A DNA stretch of 64,000 nucleotides from Serripes groenlandicus (GCA_031761405.1 JASEVX010000005.1:4831391-4895390), one strand, 5' to 3'; shown: positions 22,131 to 33,176, counted from the stretch's first letter. Numbers and translations: made by a program. Notes: generated from the sequence alone by a model not told the origin.

Positions 22131-22317
22131 GTATCCAGAAAGCAGATATTGAGAGTGTTAGATTTTATTTTACAAATTTTGCAAATGTTTTAACTTTCTA
22201 GATAACAATGTTCTCAAAGGATAGGAAGAAAAGGTTATGGATTTGTGATAGAAATACGACATGGAAATTAGGAAATAATAGAGCCAATTATAATTTGCTT
22301 TTGTTATAACATTTTTC

Positions 22318-22493
22318 TTAACCCTTTCCCCATTTCTGAAACACCTGCTGAAGACGACTTCATAAAATATTTAAGCAAAAGGAGAAATTGCTCATAATTT
22401 TACTTCATTCAATAATTGGTCTTTAATTTATATAGATTTTCCTTAAATTGGCCTTAGCTGTTGTCTACCGAAGATTTGTTATAGGAGTAAAGA
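22318..22493 (+). mobile_element. TTAA-MITE, internally deleted
   Basis: TTAACCCTTTCCCC then GAAATTGCTCATAATTTTAC (second arm deleted); weak right end. Confidence 0.72.
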
Positions 22494-22896
22494 ATGCCAG
22501 AATAAAAGAACAATGGTATTTTGGTTTATCACATAACTACCCTTATTTTCAAGTTGAGAACAAATCACGGAACAACGATATCCAACATGTGTGATAACAA
22601 AAAACACGTCATACACGCGACTACTGATGACGTCATTTTGACCTTTATCTTTATTATGTTTATTGTTAAGTTGTTAAATTTTACACATTGAAAAATGCAA
22701 TAATACGTTATTTTGAATAAATAACGAGTCTTAATTGTTTAAAACATTGTTTTTTTCTTTTCTTCTTATTCAAAAATGATGAGGACTACTTTTTTATGCG
22801 GTGAATCACAAGTTCTCATGAAGAATAGGTTATTCGGTCTTTGTTTTGATGTTGTCAATATTTTTCATTAAAACACACTGTTTAGGTGATAAAAAG

Positions 22897-23046
22897 AATC
22901 CATCACTCGTTTTTCTTTGGAGAAGATTTCTTAAATTCGTCTCGAAAAAGAGAGTTATTAACCTCGACAAGAGGCTCGGTTAATAACCGTCTTTTTCTAG
23001 ACTCATTTAAGAAATCTTGATCTCCAAAGAAAACTCATGATGGATC
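22897..23046. mobile_element. Hairpin MITE-like inverted repeat
   Basis: GAATCCATCACTCGTTTTTC at the left mirrors GAAAACTCATGATGGATCC at the right; arms of about 60 bp with a GGTTAATAACC/GTTATTAACC centre. Unrelated to TTAA-MITE. Confidence 0.75.
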
Positions 23047-23096
23047 CTATATATCTTGATGCATTTCTAACCGATTGGTGAAAACTTGTCCAGTAT

Positions 23097-23326
23097 TTAA
23101 CCCTTTCCCTCATATACACGATTTCTGATGCCTCTGCAGCAGACGGCTTTTTGAAAACATAGTGACAAAAGAAGAAATTGCTCAAAACGAGCAATTTCTC
23201 CTTTTACCACAATGTTTTCCACTTTTAGTCATAAGTTATCCATTTAATTATAGAGATTTTCTATTTTTTGACAAAATATGTTCAAAGTCGTCTGCTGCAG
23301 AATTGTTGTATGAGGGAAAGGGTTAA
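23097..23326 (+). mobile_element. TTAA-MITE, intact
   Basis: T-type hairpin GCTCAAAACGAGC; right TTAA shared. Confidence 0.92.
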
Positions 23327-23553
23327 GCCTGTCCCACATACTACACATCTGCAGCAGACGACTTTGAAAACATTTCGGTTAAAATATTGATAATCTTTAT
23401 TAGTACAAGTTTAATTACTGAATTGAGTTGAAATCATTATGGATATAATTTATATTTATAAGCAATTTCTCCTTTTGCAACAATGTTTCTAAAAGTCTTC
23501 TGCTGCAGATGCCTCAAAATGTGTCTAGTTGTGGGAAAGGGTCAACAAACAAG
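23323..23553 (-). mobile_element. TTAA-MITE, opposite orientation, back-to-back
   Basis: TTAAGCCTGTCCCACATACTAC to GTGGGAAAGGGTCAA. Confidence 0.85.
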
Positions 23554-23741
23554 AAGCCATTGATTGAACAATGCATAGCCATACTTAAATCAAAAAATAA
23601 ATTGTATTGCCAATATAAAATTAATTCTTAAACAAACATAAACCTATAACAGGAATTAATTTTCAATTTCCTCGTTGACCGAAATGGTATTTCACATTTG
23701 ATTATTTATCGAAAACAAGGTGACAGTCCCTGAGGATTTCC

Positions 23742-23970
23742 TTAACCCTTTCCCACATACAGCAAATCTGCAGCAGACGACTTTGAAATCATCGTGGCAA
23801 AAATACGATAAATTTCTATAAATGAAGTTATGAATACTGAAAAAAGTTGAAAACATTGTGGCAAAAGAAGAAATTGCTTGTTTAGAGCAATTTCTCCTTT
23901 TGTCACAATATTTTCAAAAGTCGTCTGCTGTAGAGCCGTCTGAAAGCGTCTGTATTTGGGAAAGGGTTAA
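23742..23970 (-). mobile_element. TTAA-MITE, intact
   Basis: TTAACCCTTTCCCACATACAG to TTGGGAAAGGGTTAA; core GCTTGTTTAGAGC. Confidence 0.92.
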
Positions 23971-24394
23971 ACAAACAGACTCTAATAAGTCGAGTAAACA
24001 GTAGAATGGCTGTTGAAGGGTATTGGCAAATATTGGAATTAAGATTGATGTGATAGGTGTTGCCGTTCAGGTATTAATGAATAGTTCTAGAAATTAACAC
24101 AATTACTGATTGATTCGAATTTAATGTTGTTTTCAATATTAACTCTTGTCTAGATTACATTTGATTGTTTGGTGCTTTACGCCATTAAATTTTGTAGTAA
24201 TTTTTCAGTTACGGATGAGGTGGCGTGGCGTGCACAAGACCCTGGCGCTTGTTGCCTGGGTAAGTCAGCAGTACTTCTGATTCATTTATCCTGATACATG
24301 TCAGTCAGTCACAATCCTCCTGTACCCGAGTAAGAAGCTCTACCACTACAACATCTGCGGAAAATAGTTCACAAAATCTCTACAAATGAAAGCT

Positions 24395-25050
24395 TAATTT
24401 GTTGGCTTGGTGTTTAATGCAGTTTTCGATAGATTTCAGGTATATCACGTCATTTCGTTGGTAATCTTCCAGTACTACCAGTCTGTCATTTCGTTGGTAT
24501 TCTTCCAGTACTAACAGTCTGTCATTTCGTTGGAAATCTTCCAGTACTACCAGTCTGTCATTTCGTTGGTAATCTTCCAGTACTACCAGTCTGTCATTTC
24601 GTTGGAAATCTTCCAGTACTACCAGTCTGTCATTTCGTTGGTAATCTTCCAGTACTACCAGTCTGTCATTTCGTTGGAAATCTTCCAGTACTACCAGTCT
24701 GTCATTTCGTTGGGAAATCTTCCAGTACTACCAGTCTGTCATTTCGTTGGAAATCTTCCAGTACTACCAGTCTGTCATTTCGTTGGTAATCTTCCAGTAC
24801 TACCAGTCTGTCATTTCGTTGGTAATCTTCCAGTACTACCAGTCTGTCATTTCTTTGGAAATCTCAAAGTACTACCAGTCTTATTTAACCTGACATGAAT
24901 GAATCAGTCGTAATTATATCCCGCAAACCTGAACACCAATGAGGAAAACCATTTGTACCACTTTAAAAGTCTTGAGTATGACACAACCAGGTTCAAACCC
25001 TGGTCTCCCACTGCAAAGGTAGATGCTCTAACCGCTAAACGACACAGAGG
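24395..25050 (-). mobile_element. SINE swollen by an internal minisatellite
   Basis: The left edge is an inverted SINE tail (GTGTTTAATGCAGTTTTCG, TATATCACGTCATTTCG). The right edge is an inverted tRNA head (GGTTCAAACCCTGG, GCTCTAACCGCTAAACGAC). Between them one body segment is amplified. Confidence 0.8.
24445..24880. repeat. 36-bp minisatellite, about 12 copies
   Basis: Unit GTAATCTTCCAGTACTACCA + GTCTGTCATTTCGTTG, with GTAATC/GAAATC variants. Because 36 is a multiple of three the frame stays open, giving a false 12-residue-repeat protein. Confidence 0.95.
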
Positions 25051-25477
25051 GAAGAACTATCAAATAGAGTTGAAAACATTGTGTCAAATATTGTGCTTAT
25101 CAATATTCACAACAAGTTTAAAGAACGGAGGATCGGAAATTGTTAATTTTGCCAATTTAGGGGCCATGACTCCAGAATGTCCAAAGACATCTATCTGGCT
25201 ATAGGTATCAAATTTGATAGAGAAATTATACATGTAATCATCCAAAGCCAGTTTATAATGATACCAAAAGACTTTGGTTTAGATGTCCACATAACCACAT
25301 TGTCACCCTGCTTTAAACTGCTCTGCTTAACAATTGTGTATAGAAGTCTTATGCGGAAATATGTGAAAGAAAGCTGGACAAATAAAAGTGAGAAAACATT
25401 TCGGGAAAGACATTTGAGACATTTCTTACTAAAAGTCATTGGTTGCCACAATCATTTAACCATAAGTCAACCATAGA
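25051..25477. other. Intronic sequence, nothing firm
   Basis: GAGTTGAAAACATTGTGTC near 25069 is a possible TTAA-MITE scrap. Open frames on both strands here have no supporting signal. Confidence 0.35.
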
Positions 25478-25639
25478 ACATTTCTTTAAATGAATGTAAT
25501 TTTTCAATATAGATGCGAAACTATTGTAAAAAAAGAAAAAATTGCTCATCATGAGCAATTTCATCTTTCGTCACGAGATTTTCAAAAAATCATCTGCTGC
25601 AGAGGTGTGAAAAAGCGTCTGTAAGTGGGAAAAGGTTAA
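25478..25639 (-). mobile_element. TTAA-MITE, end B lost
   Basis: Core ATTGCTCATCATGAGCAATTTC to GTGGGAAAAGGTTAA. Confidence 0.82.
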
Positions 25640-25789
25640 AGTGTAGGGACCATGTCATTTAACCATTGGAATTTTGAGAATAATAGGCTGTCAGGATCAA
25701 TAGACGATTATAGTAAAGAATGAAAAACAAATTAAGTTCATTTTCTTGCAATTATACAATCAATTAACCATTCCAATACCCCCTGAACA

Positions 25790-26010
25790 TTATCCCATTC
25801 CCTCATATAGACGCCTCTGCAGCAGAGGGCTTTTTGGAAACAAAGTGACAAAAGAAGAAATTGCTCAAAACGAGCAATTTCTCCTTTTGCCACAATGTTT
25901 TCCACTTTTAAGTCATAGGTTATCCATGTAATTAAAGAGGTTTTCTGTTTTTTGACAAAATATGTTCAAAGTCGTCTGGTGCAGAATTGTCGTATGAGGG
26001 AAAGGGTTAA
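25790..26010 (+). mobile_element. TTAA-MITE
   Basis: TTATCCCATTCCCTCATATAG; a deletion removes the second GACGC block; right end standard. Confidence 0.9.
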
Positions 26011-26040
26011 TCTATCAACTAATAACTATCGCCTTCAATA

Positions 26041-27300
26041 CAAGGATGGATACAGAACTGTTTTATATTTGTTTGTTTGTTTGGTTTTGTGTTTTATATT
26101 TGTTTGTTTGTTGGTATTGTGTTTTATATTTGTTTGTTTGTTGGTATTGTGTTTTATATTTGTTTGTTTGTTTGTTGGTATTGTGTTTTATATTTGTTTG
26201 TTTGTTTGTTGGTATTGTGTTTTATATTTGTTTGTTTGTTGGTATTGTGTTTTATATTTGTTTGTTTGTTTGTTGGTATTGTGTTTTATATTTGTTTGTT
26301 GGTATTGTGTTTTATATTTGTTTGTTGGTATTGTGTTTTATATTTGTTTGTGTGTTTGTTTGGTATTGTGTTTTATATTTGTTTGTGTGTTTGTTTGGTA
26401 TTGTGTTTTATATTTGTTGGTATTGTGTTTTATATTTGTTTGTTTGTTTGTTGGTATTGTGTTTTATATTTGTTTGTTTGTTTGTTGATATTGTGTTTTA
26501 TATTTGTTTGTGTGTTTGTTGATATTGTGTTTTATATTTGTTTGTTTGTTGGTATTGTGTTTTATATTTGTTTGTTTGTTTGTTGGTATTGTGTTTTATA
26601 TTTGTTTGTTTGTTGGTATTGTGTTTTATATTTGTTTGTTTGTTTGTTGGTTTTGTGTTTTATATTTGTTTGTTGGTTTTGTGTTTTATATTTGTTTGTT
26701 TGTTGGTATTGTGTTTTATATTTGTTTGTTTGTTTGTTGGTATTGTGTTTTTTATATTTGTTTGTTTGTTGGTATTGTGTTTTATATTTGTTTGTTTGTT
26801 GGTATTGTGTTTTATATTTGTTTGTTTGTTTGTTGGTATTGTGTTTTATATTTGTTTGTTTGTTGGTATTGTGTTTTATATTTGTTTGTTTGTTTGTTGA
26901 TATTGTGTTTTATATTTGTTTGTTTGTTTGTTGGTTTTGTGTTTTATATTTGTTTGTTTGTTGGTATTGTGTTTTATATTTGTTTGTTTGTTTGTTGGTA
27001 TTGTGTTTTATATTTGTTTGTTTGTTTGTTGGTATTGTGTTTTATATTTGTTTGTTTGGTTTTGTGTTTTATATTTGTTTGATTGCTTGTTGGTATTGTG
27101 TTTATATTTGTTTGTTTGTTTGTTGGTATTGTGTTTATATTTGTTTGTTTGTTTGTTGGTATTGTGTTTTAAGCCACTCTCAACTATTCTTCACAGCATT
27201 TCCTGGGTAATTTTTAGTTACCAGTACTGCAACTCACTCACCTCACAATCCAAGGAGAGAAAGCTAATTTCTACTACATGTACCACCAATTTTTAAGGTC
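26041..27300 (-). mobile_element. SINE with a giant tail-derived minisatellite
   Basis: 27172-27260 is an inverted SINE body (GCCACTCTCAACTATTC, TTTCCTGGGTAA, ACCAGTACTG). Everything to its left is amplified (CAAA)n-type tail. Confidence 0.75.
26067..27171. repeat. Compound (TTTG)n / TTGGTATTGTGTTTTATA minisatellite, about 1.1 kb
   Basis: About 36 units of TTGGTATTGTGTTTTATA followed by two to four TTTG. The unit length varies in 4-bp steps, yet all three forward frames are open for hundreds of bases. The apparent 377-residue protein (CLFVGIVFYI repeats) is an artefact. Confidence 0.95.
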
Positions 27301-27339
27301 CTTCTTGTATGATCAGCCTGGACCTCCTGCATCTAAGGC

Positions 27340-27441
27340 GGAGAGTATAGAGTTGTAAACATTTTGGCAAAAGAAGAAAATTGCTAAATAATTTCTCGAA
27401 AGCTTGTTCTGAAAACCGTTTGTATGTAGGAAAAGGCTAAA
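27340..27441 (-). mobile_element. TTAA-MITE fragment
   Basis: AGAGTTGTAAACATTTTGGC, shrunken hairpin, GTAGGAAAAGGCTAA. Confidence 0.6.
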
Positions 27442-27444
27442 GAG

Positions 27445-27888
27445 TTGGGACCATGCTATTTTGAGAAGAATATATAAGGCTGTCAGGATCAATAGTGGAA
27501 ATGAAAAACAAATTAGGTTCATTTTCTGGCAATTATACAAACAATTAACTACTTCAAAACCTCCTGAATTTTCTATCAACTAATTAAATAACATTTGCCT
27601 TCAATACCTGGAAGGATTCAGTTTTTATTTACATTTGTTGGTAATGTGTTTTATTTAATGCTAAACGATGAGATACCGAGTTCTATCAGCGAGATGTAAT
27701 CCATATCCCTCACACTGTGAGTGATATAGGTATGACTCAAAGGGACTAACGTTATGACGTCAAACTGCTGACTGTGACGTCATTTTCCTAGTATTCGGTC
27801 ATGTTATACTACACACGTTATATATATTTAAAGAAATACGTAATGGGTATATTATTTTTTCGTCATCAATTATCACTAAATAAAAAGA
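27445..27888. other. Intronic sequence, nothing recognised
   Basis: Contains GACGTC and GTGACGTCATTTT (27757-27786) of a type also seen at 22629 and 37695, perhaps one old hairpin-repeat family. Confidence 0.35.
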
Positions 27889-28008
27889 AAATTTGTTTGT
27901 TTTGAGTGTATATGGAATATATTTCAACTTGAAGTGATAAAATTTTACATTTTCATTCTATCACTTTTCAATGAGATATATTCCATATCCACTCAAAACA
28001 AACAAATA
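27889..28008. mobile_element. Hairpin inverted repeat, about 120 bp
   Basis: TTTGTTTGTTTTGAGTGTAT...GGAATATATT mirrors AATATATTCC-like...CACTCAAAACAAACAAAT; loop near 27950. No match elsewhere in the window. Confidence 0.75.
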
Positions 28009-28015
28009 TCCTCTA

Positions 28016-28625
28016 TTTACGCCACTCTCAACAACTCTTCAGTGATATCACAGTATTTCCTGGGTAAATTACCAGTACTACTTGTCCTTCAGTGATATCA
28101 CAGTATTTCCTGGGTAAGTTACCAGTACTACTTGTCCTTCAGTGATATCACAGTATTTCCTTGGTAATTAAGTTACCAGTACTACTTGTCCTTCAGTGAT
28201 ATCACAGTATTTCCTGGGTAAGTTACCCGTACTACTTGTCCTTCAGTGATATCACAGTATTTCCTTGGTAAGTTACCAGTACTACTTGTCCTTCAGTGAT
28301 ATCACAGTATTTCCTTGGTAAGTTACCAGTACTACTTGTCCTTCAGTGATATCACAGTATTTCCTGGGTAAGTTACCCGTACTACTTGTTCTTCAGTGAT
28401 ATCACAGTATTTCCTTGGTAAGTTACCTGTACTACTTGTCCTTCAGTGATATCACAGTATTTCCTGGGTAAGTTACCCGTACTACTTGTCCTTCAGTGAT
28501 ATCACAGCATTTCCTGGGTAAGTTACCCGTACTACTTGTCCTCACATCAGCTAGACAGTTGTAATGCTAACCCCACTATCCCAGGAGGGAAAGCTTAGAT
28601 TAATACTACCAGTACCACCTATCTT
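28016..28625 (-). mobile_element. SINE swollen by a third minisatellite
   Basis: Starts with the inverted SINE segment TTTACGCCACTCTCAACAAC and TTCAGTGATATCACAG; the end near 28600 resembles the degenerate body. Confidence 0.75.
28038..28541. repeat. 50-bp minisatellite, about 10 copies
   Basis: Unit TTCAGTGATATCACAGTATT + TCCTGGGTAAGTTACCAGTA + CTACTTGTCC; variants GGG/TGG and CAG/CCG alternate. Confidence 0.95.
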
Positions 28626-28857
28626 AACCCTTTCCTTCCCTCATACAACAATTCTGCAGCAGATGACTTTGTACATATTTCGTCAAAAAATAGAAAATCT
28701 CTATAATTGAATGGATAACCTATGACTAAAAGTGGAAAACATTGTGGCAAAAGGAGAAATTGCTCGTTTTGAGCAATTTCTTACTCTGTCACTATGTTTT
28801 CAAAAAGCCGTCTGCTGCAGAGGCGTCAGAAAGCGTCTATATGAGGGAAAGGGTTAA
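28624..28857 (-). mobile_element. TTAA-MITE, intact
   Basis: TTAACCCTTTCCTTCCCTCATAC (4-bp TTCC insertion at the terminus); hairpin GCTCGTTTTGAGC. Confidence 0.92.
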
Positions 28858-28889
28858 ATTCATTTACATGTATGACCTCCTGCATCTGA

Positions 28890-29008
28890 GAAGGAAAGTA
28901 TAGATATTGAAAAGAGTTGTTAAAATTGTGGCAAAAGAAAAAAAAAATGCTGCTTTCAGTTTCTGCTGCAGATGTGTCAAAATGTGTCTGCAAGTGGGAA
29001 AGGGATAA
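28890..29008 (-). mobile_element. TTAA-MITE fragment
   Basis: GAAAAGAGTTGTTAAAATTG then CTGCTGCAGATG and GTGGGAAAGGGATAA; hairpin lost. Confidence 0.65.
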
Positions 29009-29261
29009 AAAAAAAACCTCTTCATAGTAATTAATGCTAATACTGGATGTCAGCATTTAATTGGATGAAGCCAAAGAAAATAGATAACGATTTTGTTCCA
29101 TATAATCAAATAACGCTTAATAATTCAGATATAGCTTGACAATAAGGGTCTATTTAACTTTCAATTAGTTAACAATCCGAGTTTGTTTAGAAAACAATTA
29201 CAAAATTAGTAGAAAGACATAAATCATTAATGTTGTTACCTCATTAATTTCATTTATATCT

Positions 29262-29321
29262 TTCAATTTAGCATAGATGTTTTCAGTGTTGTCTGCTGCA
29301 GTTTTGTTACATGTGGGTTAA
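29262..29321 (+). mobile_element. TTAA-MITE right-end fragment
   Basis: GATGTTTTCAGTGTTGTCTGCTGCAG to CATGTGGGTTAA, abutting the next copy. Confidence 0.65.
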
Positions 29322-29547
29322 CCCTTTCCCTCATATAGACGCTTTCTGACGCCTCTGCAGCAGACGGCTTTTTGAAAACATAGTGACAAAAGAAGAAATT
29401 GCACAAAACGTGCAATCTCTCCTTTTGCCACAATGTTTTCCACTTTTTGTCATAGGTTATCCATTCAATTATAGAGATTTTCTTTGTTTTGAAAAAATAC
29501 GTTCAAAGTCGTCTGCTGCAGAATTGTTGTATGAGGGAAAGGGTTAT
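29318..29547 (+). mobile_element. TTAA-MITE, intact
   Basis: A-type hairpin; right end GGGTTAT (last A changed). Confidence 0.92.
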
Positions 29548-29821
29548 AAATACAGCTTGTCAAGCTCTTCAAAACAATCATAGAAGAAAATAAAGAATAC
29601 AGACTTGGCATGTAAAACATTTGAATAAATGAATAAATTTATCTGAAAAATAGAAAATGCTCATAATTAAGGTTTCCTTTCATATCGTTTTCCTGCACTA
29701 TCTAAATGTAATCATTTGCAAAGTGTTTAACCATGCAACCTGATCATGTTAGGACAAAACTCAGCGTGAGAAACCTTCATTTAGCTCTGACAGATTTAAA
29801 CAAAATGTCACAGTATAACAT
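29548..29821. other. Intronic sequence, nothing recognised
   Basis: No supported feature. Confidence 0.4.
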
Positions 29822-30052
29822 TTAACCCTTTTCCTCATACGGCAATTCTGCAGCAGACGACTTTGAACGTATTTTGTCAAAAACATAGAAAATCTCCATA
29901 ATTGACTGGATAACCTATAACAAAAAGTGGAAAACATTGTGTCAAAAGGAGAAATTGCACGTTTTGTGCAATTTCTTCTTTTGTCACTATGTTTTCAAAA
30001 AGCTGCCTGCTGCAGAGGCGTCAGAAAGCGTTTATATGAGGGAAAGGGTTAA
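29822..30052 (-). mobile_element. TTAA-MITE, intact
   Basis: 231 bp; hairpin GCACGTTTTGTGC. Confidence 0.92.
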
Positions 30053-30057
30053 AGATC

Positions 30058-30232
30058 AAACCTTTCCCATGTGTTGACACATTCTGACGCTTCTGCAGCA
30101 GATGCCTTTTGAAATGCCACAACTCTATTCAATTATAAGTTATACCTTCCTTTATAGAAATTTTACAAATGATTGGTTCGATGTTTTCAAAGTCGTTTGC
30201 TGCAGATATGCTGTATGTGGGAAAGGCTTTAA
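30058..30232 (+). mobile_element. TTAA-MITE, hairpin deleted
   Basis: AACCTTTCCCATGTGTTGACAC, CTTCTGCAGCAGATG; GCCACAACTC joins directly; end GTATGTGGGAAAGGCTTTAA. Confidence 0.78.
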
Positions 30233-30257
30233 TCAGATGTCAAAACAATTTATGATA

Positions 30258-30442
30258 CAGTCAAACCTGGGCTAAATACCACCTTTGTATAACAATTCCC
30301 TGTCTATAGCAACCACATTGTTAATTTCCCAATTTCTGTACACATTTTCTGCAGAAATGACCCTACAATTAAAGACCATCTATGAACTTAAAGACCAGAT
30401 TGGTCCCTTCCCATGGGTGGTCTTTAAACACAGGTTAGACTG
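30258..30442. mobile_element. Tc1/mariner-type MITE with TA target
   Basis: TA|CAGTCAAACCTG...CAGGTTAGACTG|TA: 12-bp terminal inverted repeats (one mismatch) bounded by TA, 185 bp. Inner GGTGGTCTTTAA mirrors TTAAAGACCA. No transposase. Confidence 0.82.
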
Positions 30443-30458
30443 TATATAAAACAGTGAG

Positions 30459-30686
30459 TTTAACCCTTTCCCACATATCATAAATCTACAGCAGACGGAT
30501 TTGAAAAGACTGGCAAAACCTTGAAAAATCTCCATAAATAAAAGGCTTATTGCTGAACAGAGTTGAAAACCTTGTGGCAAAAGGAGAAATAGCTTGTTTC
30601 TTAGCAATTTCTCTTTTTGTCACAAGGTTTTCACAAGTCCTCTGCTCCAGACGCATCAGAAAGCGTCTATATGAGGAAAAGGGTTG
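30459..30686 (-). mobile_element. TTAA-MITE
   Basis: TTAACCCTTTCCCACATATCA to GAGGAAAAGGGTTGA. Confidence 0.88.
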
Positions 30687-30764
30687 ACATAGAACACAGG
30701 TATGTCTCATCTGAGTTTGAAGCATTTTGCATCAAATTGACGATCACTCCACCACTGATAATAG

Positions 30765-30994
30765 TTAACCCTTTCCCTCATACGACAATTCGGCAGCAGA
30801 CGACTTTGAACATTTTTTGTAAAAAAGTAGAAAATCTCTATAATTGAATGGATAACCTATGACTAAAAGTGGAAAACATTGTGGTAAAAGGAGAAATTGC
30901 ACGTTTTGTGCAATTTCTTCTTTTGTCACTATGTTTTCAAATAGCCGTCTTCTGCAGAGGCGTCAGAAAGCGTCTATATGAGGGAAAGGGTTAA
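30765..30994 (-). mobile_element. TTAA-MITE, intact
   Basis: 230 bp; hairpin GCACGTTTTGTGC; CTGCTGCAG reduced to CTTCTGCAG near end A. Confidence 0.92.
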
Positions 30995-31144
30995 AAGTGT
31001 CCTCTTATCTGACAATAAGGACTCTGTCTTAACATACTTGTAGCCCAAAGTGGTTTATAACTGTTTACCTGATATATGACATTTCTCCTTTGAAAATTTC
31101 AAAGAAATAAAATGAAATATAAAGAAAATTAAAATTACATGTAT

Positions 31145-31272
31145 AATTTAATACAGAGCTGAAAGCACTGTTATGAAAACAGGAGAAATTGCTTTTCATG
31201 ATCAATGTCTCCTTTCTCCAAAATGTTTTTAAGTTTTCGGTTGAAGTAGCATCAAAGGTTTTCAATGCTTAA
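31145..31272 (-). mobile_element. TTAA-MITE, heavily eroded
   Basis: GAGAAATTGCTTTTCATGATC core, closing AATGCTTAA. Confidence 0.6.
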
Positions 31273-31527
31273 CTTTTAAATGATTGACCAGATTTATAAC
31301 ATTAAGTGCCATTATGAAACATTTTATATAAAATCAGCCTACACTGTTTAACTATCTAATCTTGGTATACCCTGGGTAACCATTCAATCTTTTTAGACAA
31401 AAGTATATCAAATAGAAACGTCTACTTTATGAAATTGGCTGGGTAAGGGTTAAAACGTTTTCATCTTTTATCAATTGGGATAAGCACTTGATTGACTTTG
31501 TCTGTTAAAAAGACACCTCTTTTAGAA

Positions 31528-31753
31528 ATTTCAACCCTTTCCACTTCAAGATGTGTTTCGCCGCAATTGCAACAGAAAACTTTTGAAAATATTGGGGCAA
31601 AAGAAGAAATTGCTCATAATAAGCTATTTCCCCTTTTGGCAAGAAGTTTTCAATTCTATGCAATAATTGTACTTTATAGAAAGTTTCCGTATATTTGTCT
31701 ACTGTTTTCAAAGTCATCATAATTTGAATTGTTGTATGTGGGAACGGGTTATT
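31528..31753 (+). mobile_element. TTAA-MITE, old
   Basis: TTCAACCCTTTCCACTTCAAG to GTATGTGGGAACGGGTTA. Confidence 0.8.
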
Positions 31754-31949
31754 AAGTAAACGGACCAAACATCAAAATGTGAATCTCTATACATTTGTCC
31801 CTTTTCTTTACATTAGAAAATTAGACCAACCGATACCTTCTTCACTTTGGTTAACCTTTGACCTGATATGATATTTTTAGAGTTGTCTGTGTCAAAAAAA
31901 ATCTGTGAAAAAATAAAGCCATGATCAGAAATTTGAGAGTAGGATTAAG

Positions 31950-32030
31950 GTACACAGTTGAAACAATGTTGGAGAAGGAGAAATTGCTCAAAACATGATG
32001 ATTTCTCCTTTTGTTACATCTGTTCAAATC
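31950..32030. mobile_element. TTAA-MITE hairpin fragment
   Basis: AAGGAGAAATTGCTCAAAACATGATGATTTCTCC; no ends. Confidence 0.6.
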
Positions 32031-32032
32031 AT

Positions 32033-32266
32033 TTAACCCTTTCCCTCATACAACAATTCTGCAGCAGACGACTTTGAACATATTTTGTCAAAAAATAGAA
32101 AATCTCTATAAATGAATGGATAACCTATGACTAAAAGTGGAAAACATTGCAGCAAAAGGAGAAATTGGTTGTTTTGAGCAATTTCTTCTTTTGTTACTAT
32201 GTTTTCAAAAAACCTTCTGTTGCAGAGGCATCAGAAAGCATGCATCTATATGAGGGAAAGGTTTAA
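32033..32266 (-). mobile_element. TTAA-MITE, intact
   Basis: TTAACCCTTTCCCTCATACAAC to GAGGGAAAGGTTTAA; a small CATG duplication in end A. Confidence 0.9.
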
Positions 32267-32343
32267 CTAATCATACTTTCAGTTAGAGTGATTTTTCATA
32301 GTTTTGCCTGTTGCCAAATTGTTGTTTGTGGGAAAGGTCTAAA
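32267..32343 (+). mobile_element. TTAA-MITE right-end fragment
   Basis: GATTTTTCATAGTTTTGCCTG to GTGGGAAAGGTCTAA. Confidence 0.6.
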
Positions 32344-32389
32344 TGAAATCCCATGATTCATCTTATTCTTGTTGCAGCTTATGCACCTA

Positions 32390-32639
32390 TCAATATTTTT
32401 TCCCGGGGTTGGGTGACGGGCATACACAGCACTTCAGACAGAAGACGATTCCCGACAGGCGGGAATTTAACACGCCAAATGATTCCGGGTCCCGGGAAAT
32501 AGACATTGGCCGGATTTTACATCCCGGTAACCGGAGTACACAAAGCATCTCCCACTATGGGGATTTAGACAAAATTATTGGCTCTAGGTTGGGGAATTAG
32601 ACCCCAAAAAGGAAAACTTGTTGAATTTCCCTGGGTCCG
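32390..32639. other. Odd GC-rich patch interrupting a TTAA-MITE
   Basis: Compositionally unlike its surroundings (CCCGGGGTTGGGTGACGGGC, GGGTCCCGGGAAATAG, CCCGGTAACCGG), full of short G/C homopolymers. It replaces the left third of the MITE that resumes at 32640. No family recognised. Could be foreign sequence or a poorly corrected assembly stretch. Confidence 0.4.
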
Positions 32640-32785
32640 GATAACCTATGACTAAAAGTGGAAAACATTGTAGCAAAAGGAGAAATCGCTCGTATTGAGC
32701 AATTTCTTCTTTCGTCACTATGTTTTCAAAAAGCCGTCTGCTGCAGAGGCGTCACAGAAAGCGTCTATATGAGGGAAAGGGTTAA
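32640..32785 (-). mobile_element. TTAA-MITE, left third missing
   Basis: Starts GGATAACCTATGACTAAAAG; right end standard. Confidence 0.88.
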
Positions 32786-32869
32786 CTATTCATGACTGTG
32801 AAACTATTTCAGTCACCATTCGCAGGGTATAGATGGAGCTATATGACATATATAGCCAGATTTTACTAA

Positions 32870-33075
32870 AAACCCTTTACAACTTCCAGACCACTTTTGA
32901 AGCATCTTTATCAGATAATTTTTGAAAACATTGTTGCACAAAGGAGAAATGCTCATACTTTTCAATTTTTCCTTGTGCCATAATGCTTTAAACTCAAAGA
33001 GTTCATTTATAGAGATTTTCCGCATGTTTGCCAAGATGTTTTCAAAGTCATCTGCTGCTTATTTGCTGTAATATA
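32870..33075 (+). mobile_element. TTAA-MITE, old
   Basis: AACCCTTTACAACTTCC start, GAGAAATGCTCATAC core, CATCTGCTGCTTATTTGCTGTAA end. Confidence 0.7.
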
Positions 33076-33176
33076 ATTATTATCTCACAAATTGAGGAGC
33101 CCATTCCTCCTTATATAGACCTGATTTAAAATTACCTAAGAAATAGGTATGGACAAGCTGTAAGGGGAAGTATATG

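Noticed and set aside
24530..24898. A 122-residue protein with 12-residue repeats
   Set aside because: Product of the 36-bp minisatellite, which is itself part of a SINE.
26077..27210. A 377-residue hydrophobic protein
   Set aside because: Pure tandem-repeat translation; all three frames are open and there is no start context, splice signal or non-repeat domain.
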